A stretch of 64,000 nucleotides of DNA from positions 546,501-610,500 of the forward strand of contig NZ_JACJVJ010000001.1 in the NCBI RefSeq assembly GCF_014237875.1, given 5' to 3'. Numbering within the stretch: the stretch's first letter is position 1; the number at the start of each line of letters is the position of its first letter. Of the stretch, positions 54,485 through 64,000 are shown in pieces. The translations under genes were made by a program, and so were the position numbers. The notes beneath the pieces were generated by a model that saw only the letters and a program-made list of their open reading frames with translations, searched no databases and had not been told where the DNA came from. This stretch comes from Parasphingopyxis marina (GTDB lineage: Bacteria; Pseudomonadota; Alphaproteobacteria; Sphingomonadales; Sphingomonadaceae).

Positions 54485-55675
54485 TCAATTGAGAGCTTCG
54501 ATCGCCTGCGGCAATTCGCTCAAACGCCGTACGATCCGTTTTCTGTGCCATGGACAGGCTTGGCTCACCGTTTCGCAGAAACGGGCATCGCTTCGCCACA
54601 AGGATGCATGAGGCAAATAAACTAGGTGCATTAAGTCGCCGCCGTCGCTTTCTTTAGGGTGAGGGCCATTTCTATGGATGCCGAGATTTTGAGTTAGATA
54701 GCGTGTTAGAGTGCTGCCAAAGGTTCGGTAGAAGGCCGTCTCCTTATGTAGGCCTCGGTCAATTGCTTCTTGAAACGCCTTTTCATTCCAGCCCGTGGTT
54801 TCCGCTTCACGTTTTGATACCTCAATCATCGTTAAGGCGAGCTGGGAACCAAAGTCGGCAATAGCGCTTGTCGCAAAAGAGCGATGTTCCGACCGAACCA
54901 AAGTTTCGACATGGGTTCGCATTCGTTCGATCGTCGGCACTAATTTTTCGCCAAATGAGCGCATTGCAAATGGCAGGCTTGCATCGCCGCCATATTGTTC
55001 AAAATAGGCGGTCAGGAAATTAGTTGGCTTTTGAACCTCTGCGTAAAATAGCTTGTCGAGTTCCGGATAAGGAATCCTTTTTTCTAGGGCATCTGCTAAG
55101 TAATTTGTAAAAAATTTTTCAGAAAGCGGGTAATGGCCTGCCAATTTGCTTGCATAATCTCTTGAGAATTGAGCGATTATTTTTGGTCTAATTTTCTTTT
55201 TAGCATATCTCCGTGTTTTGCGATTCAGAGTGCCTTTCGTCTTTTGAATCTCCTCATCCAATTTCTCCTCAACGATATCATCTAACCCTTCAAACATACT
55301 TTTTGTCGTAGGAAACCACCTATTTTCGCCAGACAGGAATTCATAGTTTAGACATTTTTCTTCCGAGGCTCGCTTCACTTCTTCGCTAACGATCACGCTG
55401 GGGTGCATAAATGCATGGTTGCCGCATAAATCTTCTACTACACGTGCTTTTTCTATAGTTATTTCTTTATTTTTCTCCGAATACTGCAAAAGTTCGGATA
55501 ATATTGGAAAAGAATAAGCAAATATTGCTCTTTTATTTATCTTAAAATTTAGGAGTGCATTGAATATATTCAGTACATCCTCGCCACGATTCCAAAGTCT
55601 AGCTTCTGCGATTTTGGAATAATCCTGCGTATCCAAATAAACGATAGGCACATCTTGCACGGCTCGATCCTGCAA
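54485..55675 (-). CDS. PIN-like putative ribonuclease, accessory
   Basis: 396 residues, GC content about half that of the flanks. The N-terminus has the PIN start pattern VPIVYLDTQDYSKIAEARL (D15, D18), then FAYSFPILSELLQYSEKNKE with E61. The C-terminus holds SDGGDLMHLVYLPHASLWRS followed by DARFCETVSQ, giving D347 and D363. These acidic residues fit the four-carboxylate site of PIN-domain nucleases, with a large helical insertion (residues ~90-330). A PIN assignment is an inference; no closer family was recognised. The start ATG lies just before CATCTTGC on the minus strand; no antitoxin partner is obvious. Confidence 0.6.
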   Translation of the reverse strand: MQDRAVQDVPIVYLDTQDYSKIAEARLWNRGEDVLNIFNALLNFKINKRAIFAYSFPILSELLQYSEKNKEITIEKARVVEDLCGNHAFMHPSVIVSEEVKRASEEKCLNYEFLSGENRWFPTTKSMFEGLDDIVEEKLDEEIQKTKGTLNRKTRRYAKKKIRPKIIAQFSRDYASKLAGHYPLSEKFFTNYLADALEKRIPYPELDKLFYAEVQKPTNFLTAYFEQYGGDASLPFAMRSFGEKLVPTIERMRTHVETLVRSEHRSFATSAIADFGSQLALTMIEVSKREAETTGWNEKAFQEAIDRGLHKETAFYRTFGSTLTRYLTQNLGIHRNGPHPKESDGGDLMHLVYLPHASLWRSDARFCETVSQACPWHRKRIVRRLSELPQAIEALN

Positions 55676-55869
55676 ATTTCCCTATTGAGGCACTCAGCAT
55701 ATCGACGTTCGGATAGCAGGATTGTCTGCGCCAATCACCTTCCCCCGCGCGCGGCTCTCCGCTAAACCGCACCTCGACTCACACCTGCGCTTTTCCGCCG
55801 GACGATGCCCCCCTCGGCTTCCCCCGTCCGCCGCGCAAAGCGCCACCGCGATCAGGGGACTAGACGCAT

Positions 55870-58545
<2,676 letters not shown>

Positions 58546-58566
58546 TTCGCGGGAGAGAGCGCGAAA

Positions 58567-58604
58567 AAAAGGGCGGGGCAGCCAATGCGGCGCCCCGCCC
58601 TTTT
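58567..58604. terminator. Bidirectional intrinsic terminator between acnA and the propeller gene
   Basis: A nine-base-pair GGGCGGGGC/GCCCCGCCC stem (58571-58579 with 58592-58600) is flanked by AAAA and TTTT that also pair. It works for transcripts from either side. Confidence 0.92.
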
Positions 58605-58615
58605 GCGTCTGCGCG

Positions 58616-60559
58616 CTATTCCGCTTCGGCGGCGGGCGGCGGCGGGGCGAAATCGAGCCGGCCGATTTCGGTCATCGCGCCGTCCTCGATCCGCCCCTCG
58701 ACCATTTCGTAGCCGAGCAGCGCAAAGGCGCGGCCGCGCAGGAAGATCGGCCGGGCATTGCCATACCAGTCGGTGCAGGATGCGACGCAATTGTCGGGTC
58801 GGTCGCTTTCTGCCTGGGAAGCGAGTTCGCCGGCCGCGCCCAGCGCCCCGTCCTCGCGCCGGAGGAACAGCATCGCCGCCGCGCGGCCGAAGGCGCGGCC
58901 ATATTCGTCGGTCCCTGCGCGCGCGATCGGCAGGCCGAGCGTCCCCGAAGCGCCGCCCGGCGAACCGGGATCGGGCCGGAAGAAATAGGCATGGCTGCGC
59001 GCCTCGCCCTGCGCGGCGGCAGGCATCGCGAAAACGTCGCCGAGCGCGGGTAGCCCGCCCCCGAGGCCGATCGTCGTGAAGCCGAGATCGCCCTCGCGTC
59101 CGCTACCGACGATCAGCGCGTCGGCGCCGATCGCCTCGATCCGTTCGACATTATAGTCGATGTGGAACTCGCCGATCGCGCCGCCGTCGAGCGGCACGAC
59201 CCGCACCGTACCGTGATCGTCTGGATTGTAGCCGGTCACATGGCCGTGGCCGTAGACCAGGGCGTTGCCGACAAAGCGGTTCTCGATGGAATCCGAATTG
59301 ACCTCGAGATGGCGGTAATAGCGCTGGCGCGCTTCCTCGCTGCCATTGCCGAAAGCGTCGAGCGGCAGCTGGAGCAGCGAGACCGTGTTGGCCGGTGCCT
59401 CGGGCAGCCACATCGCGCGGCTGCCGGAACCGGCGCGGACGAGTATGTCGAGCCGCCCGGCCTCGCGGTCCTCGTGGAAGGAGAACTGGTCGAGCGGAAC
59501 GCCGCGCGCACCGATCGCCGAGGGCCGGCTCGCGTCGAGCGGCAGGCGGTAGATGTGCGAGAAGCTGCGCGGCTCGTCGCTATAGTCGTTGCCCGTTACC
59601 CAGAGATAGACGGCATCGCGCGTCACATAGAATTCGCGCGAGCGGCCGCCGATGACGCCGATCGCCGAACAGTCGAACGCGTCGTCGGTGAGGTCGCAGC
59701 TCGTGACGCTGTGCATCGCCGAAACATCGGACCAGCTTGCCGCGCCGCGCCGAACGGCGGCGGTCGCATATACCTGGCGCGGCCCGACCAGCGGTACGAA
59801 GGCGGCCGAGTCGTCCTCCGTGCCGCGCCATGCCTTGATGGCGGGGAAGGCGTCGCTCAGCGTCTCGGCCCCGTAAAGCCGGATCGGGGCGTAGAAGACG
59901 AGCCGGTTGCCGATCAGGCGCGAGGCATAGTTGCTGCTCGAATAATAATCGGACGAGCGCAACTGGTGCGCGTCCTCGAAGGTCAGATGGCCGTCGTCGG
60001 AGAGGCGGAAGCGGTTCACCTCGGTGCCGCCGCGCCGATAGCTGTAGCCGATGACGATGACGCGATTGTCCGCGATCAGCATCTCGTCATACCAGGATCC
60101 GCGGCCATCGGCGCCGGGCGGGAAGGCGTCGATCCGGTCGATCGCGCGCATTCCGCCGTCGGCGATCGATATCGTGAACAGCCGGCCGCGGCGCAATATG
60201 ACGAGGATGTCGCCGCGAACCTTGACGATGCCGCCCTCGTCGACGCCGGCTTCCTGGTTGTTGGTGATCGATTCATCCGCGACCGCGGGCGGCGAAACAT
60301 TGCCGGGCGAAGAGGAGGAAGGCGGCGCAGGGGGCGGGGGCGGCGGTGGAGGCGGCGGGGGCGTAAAGCGCTGGACGCGGTCGAAAAAGGCCTGCAATTC
60401 CCGTTCCGAACGGAATGCCTCAAGCCCGCGGTCCGCCGATGCGCCTTCGCGCTGATACGCATGGGCGGCCGGTGTCCATGCAAGGCCGGCCATCGCCGCA
60501 AGCAGCACCATGGAGAGCCGGCTGAGCAGGCGCAAATGCCTGCGCGATAATATGAGCAT
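58616..60559 (-). CDS. Secreted beta-propeller protein
   Basis: 647 residues; ATG with GGAGGGG six bases upstream. A signal peptide (LSMVLLAAMAGLAWTPAAHA) is followed by an eleven-proline run near residue 70, then a Ser-rich linker and a beta-propeller region (VDEGGIVKVRGDILVILRRG, IADNRVIVIGYSYRRGGTEV, GRSREFYVTRDAVYLWVTGN). It matches the Beta propeller (PF09826-type) family of secreted proteins. The C-terminus is Pro/Ala-rich. It is exported or cell-surface; no enzyme motif is visible. Confidence 0.82.
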   Translation of the reverse strand: MLILSRRHLRLLSRLSMVLLAAMAGLAWTPAAHAYQREGASADRGLEAFRSERELQAFFDRVQRFTPPPPPPPPPPPAPPSSSSPGNVSPPAVADESITNNQEAGVDEGGIVKVRGDILVILRRGRLFTISIADGGMRAIDRIDAFPPGADGRGSWYDEMLIADNRVIVIGYSYRRGGTEVNRFRLSDDGHLTFEDAHQLRSSDYYSSSNYASRLIGNRLVFYAPIRLYGAETLSDAFPAIKAWRGTEDDSAAFVPLVGPRQVYATAAVRRGAASWSDVSAMHSVTSCDLTDDAFDCSAIGVIGGRSREFYVTRDAVYLWVTGNDYSDEPRSFSHIYRLPLDASRPSAIGARGVPLDQFSFHEDREAGRLDILVRAGSGSRAMWLPEAPANTVSLLQLPLDAFGNGSEEARQRYYRHLEVNSDSIENRFVGNALVYGHGHVTGYNPDDHGTVRVVPLDGGAIGEFHIDYNVERIEAIGADALIVGSGREGDLGFTTIGLGGGLPALGDVFAMPAAAQGEARSHAYFFRPDPGSPGGASGTLGLPIARAGTDEYGRAFGRAAAMLFLRREDGALGAAGELASQAESDRPDNCVASCTDWYGNARPIFLRGRAFALLGYEMVEGRIEDGAMTEIGRLDFAPPPPAAEAE

Positions 60560-60712
60560 TTCGTACCCCTCCAGACCCGGGAGCGTTATGGGTCGGTTCG
60601 GTCGCCGGCGTCAACGCATTGTCGTCAGGCGAGAAAACCGCCTTGGGGCGTATCTGGAGGACCGGGGCGGGCGGCCGATATCCCTTGGCAGAGCGCGGTT
60701 GCGCCGCACTGC

Positions 60713-62389
60713 TCAATCGCGCGCCGCGGCGCTTTCTTCACGGATCTCGCGAAATTCGGAAGCCGCTTTCCAGCCCGGCCAGCGTTCCGAATTCGCAAGG
60801 TCGCGGGCGATATCGAAGACGAGATCGATATCCTGCACCGCGCCGTCGAGATTCCAGGCCTCGCTCCAGCGGTCGCAGGGCTGGTGGTAGCAGTGCGCCG
60901 TGAAATCCCGCACCCAGGCTTCGCCGGCCTCGCGCCCGCCCTCGACGAGATCGGCGCCCCCGCCCAGACCCATGATCAGGAGCGTGGGCACGCCGCGCTT
61001 GGCGAAGGAGAAATGGTCGGCGCGGTAGAAAAGGCCGCGCTCGGGCGAACTGTCGGGCGTCACCGTACGGCCCTGCGCGGCTGCGGCGTCCGCGAGATCG
61101 TCCTCCAGCGTATTCTGGCCCTCGCCGATCAGGATGACGTCGCGGGCAAGCCCGGCGGTCTGCAGCACATCGACGGTAAGATTGGCGACGGTCGTTTCGT
61201 GCGGGAAAAGCGGGTTCAGCGCATAATATTCCGAACCCAGCAGCCCCCGCTCCTCGGCCGTCCAGACAGCGAAGACGAGGCTGCGGGCGGGGGGCGGGCC
61301 GGCGCGGAAGGCGCGGGCGATCTCGAACAGCGCAGCGATGCCGATCGCATCGTCGTTCGCGCCGCGGCGGATAGTGTCGCCGGTTTCGTCGGGCGCGCCG
61401 ATGCCATAGGCGTCCCAATGCGCGCCCAGCATGACCGTTTCTTCCGGTCGCTGGCTCCCCGGCAGGCGGGCCAGCACGTTGCGGCTGCCGACGGTTTCAT
61501 GCTCGACGGGGAAAGCGGCGGAGAAGGTCATGCCGCCCAGCGGAATAGCCGTGAACTCACGGGTACGTGCGCGGGCGCGTTCCGCCCGATAGTCGAGACC
61601 TGCCCGGGCGAAGAGATCGGCCGCCGCATCGCCGCTGATCCAGCCGCGAAGCTGAAGGCTCGACAGGTTTTCGGGCGCGCGGACGATATCGTAGGCGCCG
61701 GCGCCCGGCGCTGTCACCGTGCCCCAGCCATAGCCGGCGCCCGGCGTATCGTGGATGACGAGCGCGCCGACGGCGCCGCGGCGTGCCGCTTCTTCGAACT
61801 TGTAGGACCAGCGGCCATAATAGGTCATCGCCTGGCCGCCGAAGAGGCCGGCGACGTCCTCGCCCTCGCCCGCCTCGAAATCGGGATCGTTGACGATGAA
61901 GACCGCCACCTTGCCGGTGAGGTCGGCCGTACCGAAATCGTCCCAGTCGCGTTCGGGCGCGGTCACGCCGTAACCGACGAACACCATCTCGGCATTGTCG
62001 ATGGCGACGCGGTCTGCCGGCTGGAGGGTCGAGAGATAGATATCCTCGTTAAACGTCCAGGGCACGATCTCGCCATGGTCGGTGATGGCGAGCGTCTCGG
62101 GTTCGCCCAGCTGGGTGTGGAGCAGGTCGACGCGCTGGATCCACCCGCCGCTTTCTCCCGCCGGCTCCAGCCCCAATGCCTCGAAGCGGCCGATGAGATA
62201 GCCGATGGTGACGTCCTCGCCGCGCGTGCCCGGTGCCCGCCCTTCGAACGTGTCGGAGGCGAGCGTCCGCACCGTTTCCTCGATCTGACCGGCATTTATC
62301 GGCGTATCGGGATCTCCCTGCGCGGCGGCGGCCGTCGCTGCGAAGAGCAGCGGAAGGGCAAGCAGGGTGGCAAGTCTGTGGAAACGCAT
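60713..62389 (-). CDS. Secreted M28-family zinc aminopeptidase
   Basis: 558 residues. A signal peptide (MRFHRLATLLALPLLFAATA) precedes a region with a PA-like insertion (AVFIVNDPDFEAGEGEDVAG; AVGALVIHDTPG) and the M28 peptidase domain: zinc ligands in MLGAHWDAYG and RGANDDAIGIAALF, the catalytic Glu in FAVWTAEERGLLGSEY, and later DVLQTAG and FYRADHFSFAKRGVPTLLIM. It likely releases N-terminal residues from peptides in the periplasm. Monocistronic. Confidence 0.92.
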   Translation of the reverse strand: MRFHRLATLLALPLLFAATAAAAQGDPDTPINAGQIEETVRTLASDTFEGRAPGTRGEDVTIGYLIGRFEALGLEPAGESGGWIQRVDLLHTQLGEPETLAITDHGEIVPWTFNEDIYLSTLQPADRVAIDNAEMVFVGYGVTAPERDWDDFGTADLTGKVAVFIVNDPDFEAGEGEDVAGLFGGQAMTYYGRWSYKFEEAARRGAVGALVIHDTPGAGYGWGTVTAPGAGAYDIVRAPENLSSLQLRGWISGDAAADLFARAGLDYRAERARARTREFTAIPLGGMTFSAAFPVEHETVGSRNVLARLPGSQRPEETVMLGAHWDAYGIGAPDETGDTIRRGANDDAIGIAALFEIARAFRAGPPPARSLVFAVWTAEERGLLGSEYYALNPLFPHETTVANLTVDVLQTAGLARDVILIGEGQNTLEDDLADAAAAQGRTVTPDSSPERGLFYRADHFSFAKRGVPTLLIMGLGGGADLVEGGREAGEAWVRDFTAHCYHQPCDRWSEAWNLDGAVQDIDLVFDIARDLANSERWPGWKAASEFREIREESAAARD

Positions 62390-62477
62390 CGAAAATCCTC
62401 CGGGGGCGGCGCACCCTTGTGCACCATCACCCGGCGGAAGGGCAACCGGCGCGCCCGGCCCGCGCGCCCGCCGCAGG

Positions 62478-63116
62478 TCAGGACGCGATGCGCAGCGGCT
62501 CCATTTCCTTGGGCGCGACGGCGTCGGCTTCCCCGAATCCCTCGAAGATCGCGTCGATCACATAGCGCAGATTTTCAGGCGTCGCGCCGCGATAGCGCAC
62601 CATGAGCACGGGATCGCAGAAGGGCGCGAGCATCAGGTTCACGAGCGTCATCAACCGGTCGACTTTCATGCCCTTGAATTCTCCCGCGCCGATCGCCTCG
62701 GCGAGGATCATCGCCATATAATGGTCGGCAAGATCGACATAGCTCATCACGACGTCGCGATGTTCGTCGCCGAGGATCATGCAGCTGTTGAAATAGTCGG
62801 GATCTTCCTCGAAGCGCGCCTTTTTGACGATCAGCCGACGCGCGAAGAACTGGTACAGTTTCTCACGCGGTTCGAGATCGCTGGCGACAACCTCCTCCAT
62901 TATCTCGTTCAGTTCGCGAAACCAGCGTTCGGCGAACGCTTCCCATAATGCCTCCTTGGAGGGGAAGAAGCGGTAGACGTTCGACTGGCTCATCCCGCAG
63001 GCATTGGCGATGTCGGTGATCGTGATCTGCACCGGACCGCGCTCGCGGACGAGCTCTTCGGCGGCGGCGAGCAATTTCTCGGCCGCGGCTTCATGATCGG
63101 TTTGCGGGCGGGCCAT
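62478..63116 (-). CDS. TetR-family transcriptional regulator
   Basis: 212 residues from ATG 63116, which has GAGGAG upstream. An N-terminal HTH (ITITDIANACGMSQSNVYRF, FPSKEALWEAF) precedes a large ligand-binding part. The regulator lies divergent from the DUF389 gene (172-base gap) with a 29-base imperfect palindrome between them, which is a candidate operator. The ligand is unknown. Confidence 0.92.
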   Translation of the reverse strand: MARPQTDHEAAAEKLLAAAEELVRERGPVQITITDIANACGMSQSNVYRFFPSKEALWEAFAERWFRELNEIMEEVVASDLEPREKLYQFFARRLIVKKARFEEDPDYFNSCMILGDEHRDVVMSYVDLADHYMAMILAEAIGAGEFKGMKVDRLMTLVNLMLAPFCDPVLMVRYRGATPENLRYVIDAIFEGFGEADAVAPKEMEPLRIAS

Positions 63117-63177
63117 AACTCTTCTCCTCGGCTTCATCGATTCGATACGGGCGTATTAATTCTCTGACACGGTTTTA

Positions 63178-63206
63178 TAATAATCAATAATAGTTATCAA
63201 TTATTA
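63178..63206. promoter_or_regulatory. Candidate TetR operator between tetR and DUF389 genes
   Basis: A 29-base imperfect palindrome with ends TAATAAT and ATTATTA (about 12 of 14 positions paired) lies in the only strongly AT-rich part of this intergenic gap. AT-richness raises the chance of accidental symmetry. Confidence 0.4.
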
Positions 63207-63288
63207 TTTCGAGAGTGGATTTCGTGCCCCGGCATTCGGGAATTGCCCGGGCCCTTCCGCCCTCCTATGCGGGGAAGGAGAGCGATGC

Positions 63289-64000
63289 ATGGCTGAAACC
63301 GAACCCTCGAAACCCGTGATGGCCGATCCGCTGAGCGGGTCCTACCGGCTGCTGCGGCGCTGGTGGCGCAAGCTGTGCAACGAGATCGACCAGCCCGCTG
63401 TGATCGCGAAGGTGCGCGCCGAATCCGGCTGGACGCCCCGCTATGCCTTTATGACCGCAATGTCCGCGGGGATCGCGATATTGGGCCTGCTGCTGTCTTC
63501 GCCGGCCGTGATCATCGGCGCGATGCTGCTTTCCCCGCTCATGGGCCCGATCATGGGCGCGGGCTTCGCGCTTGCCATCGGCGATATCGCCTGGCTGCGC
63601 GAATCGGCCAAGGCGCTGGCGCTCGGCGTTGCCATCGCCGTGCTGTTTTGCGCGTTGATCGTCATGATCTCCCCGATCCAGACGATCACCGCGGAGATCG
63701 CCGCGCGCACCCGCCCCAATCTCTTCGATCTCGCCGTTGCGCTGTTCTCGGCCCTGGCCGGCGCCTATGCGATGGTTCGCGGGCGCGAAGGGACGATCGT
63801 CGGCGTCGCCATCGCGACCGCGTTGATGCCGCCGCTGGCGGTGGTCGGCTTCGGCCTCGCCATTGCCAACTGGACGGTGTTCGGCGGCGCGCTCGTCCTG
63901 TTCTTCACCAACCTGATGACGATTGCGCTGACGGCGGCGGTGATGGCGCGGCTCTACGGATTCCGCACGCATCTTTCCTCGAAACAGTCGCTGGCGCAGT
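63289..64000 (+). CDS. DUF389 membrane protein (3' end outside window)
   Basis: At least 237 residues from ATG 63289 (GGGGAAGGAGAG upstream). A cytosolic N-terminus is followed by DUF389 membrane helices: TAMSAGIAILGLLLSSPAVI, IIGAMLLSPLMGPIMGAGFA, ALGVAIAVLFCALIVMISPI, and IATALMPPLAVVGFGLAIAN. TIGR00341-type DUF389 proteins are membrane proteins of unknown transport role. Divergent from tetR. Confidence 0.88.
   Translation, partial: MAETEPSKPVMADPLSGSYRLLRRWWRKLCNEIDQPAVIAKVRAESGWTPRYAFMTAMSAGIAILGLLLSSPAVIIGAMLLSPLMGPIMGAGFALAIGDIAWLRESAKALALGVAIAVLFCALIVMISPIQTITAEIAARTRPNLFDLAVALFSALAGAYAMVRGREGTIVGVAIATALMPPLAVVGFGLAIANWTVFGGALVLFFTNLMTIALTAAVMARLYGFRTHLSSKQSLAQ

Larger units (their letters stand above)
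53690..55720. other. AT-rich islet with two unusual genes
   Basis: Composition drops sharply here: the 60 bases at 55441-55500 hold 19 G+C, against 40 of 60 at 57001-57060. It holds two convergent genes (53819-54427 and 54485-55675) and nothing recognisable as integrase, transposase or att repeats. It is bounded by the TA pair and by acnA. Acquisition by transfer is inferred from composition. Confidence 0.7.

Overview
This window (about two-thirds G+C, dense, short intergenic gaps) looks like chromosome from a Sphingomonadales alphaproteobacterium. The best markers are a circularly permuted two-piece tmRNA gene whose tag reads ANDNEALAIAA, an XrtA/PEP-CTERM type exopolysaccharide regulator set, a large TonB-dependent receptor, an NDUFS4-like complex I accessory protein and a RamB/ScfR-type regulator beside isocitrate lyase. 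The genus cannot be fixed from the sequence alone.

Layout. 1-9 kb: exopolysaccharide region. A minus-strand operon runs sugar-phosphate transferase, sensor kinase PrsK, sigma-54 regulator PrsR, TPR protein (cut by the window edge). Divergent from it are a GDP-mannose-forming ManC-type enzyme, an aldo/keto reductase and a hexapeptide acetyltransferase. 9-16 kb: a diguanylate cyclase, the RamB-like regulator divergent from aceA, an excalibur protein, and an HWE-type histidine kinase coupled to a single-domain response regulator. 16-21 kb: a rubrerythrin / Fe-S protein / DUF3501 operon behind a perfect Fur-box-like palindrome, then a secreted M20 amidohydrolase and a DUF4893 lipoprotein. 21-29 kb: a secreted helical-repeat protein, 3-hydroxybutyrate dehydrogenase with a patatin lipase, a YpfJ-type metallopeptidase, a membrane protein with a lipase motif, an MDR oxidoreductase and tRNA-Ala(CGC). 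29-35 kb: AraC regulator, lipoprotein hydrolase and TonB receptor, then a second secreted M20 enzyme and an entericidin-like peptide. 35-42 kb: a UDP-sulfoquinovose synthase-like epimerase, a P450, a polyprenyl diphosphate synthase, an HxlR/SnoaL/SDR cluster and a MATE pump.

42-51 kb: DUF1330-DUF2239 operon divergent from a GIY-YIG-like gene across twin palindromes; complex I accessory subunit; lipoproteins; 5-formyl-THF cyclo-ligase; an NsrR-like regulator divergent from a group III truncated haemoglobin and a DUF1971 cupin (a nitrosative-stress module); Nudix hydrolase; two tandem TPM lipoproteins; mscL. 51.5-55.7 kb: the permuted ssrA gene, then an accessory stretch with a reversed-order RelE-type toxin/antitoxin pair and a distinctly AT-rich islet of two convergent genes. 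One is a PIN-like putative nuclease and the other an unrecognised protein with HEPN-like traits. This islet is the best candidate for an undescribed (defence or toxin-like) system. 55.9-64 kb: core chromosome resumes with acnA, a beta-propeller protein, an M28 peptidase, a TetR regulator and a partial DUF389 membrane protein.

No insertion sequence, integrase, prophage or CRISPR array was seen.
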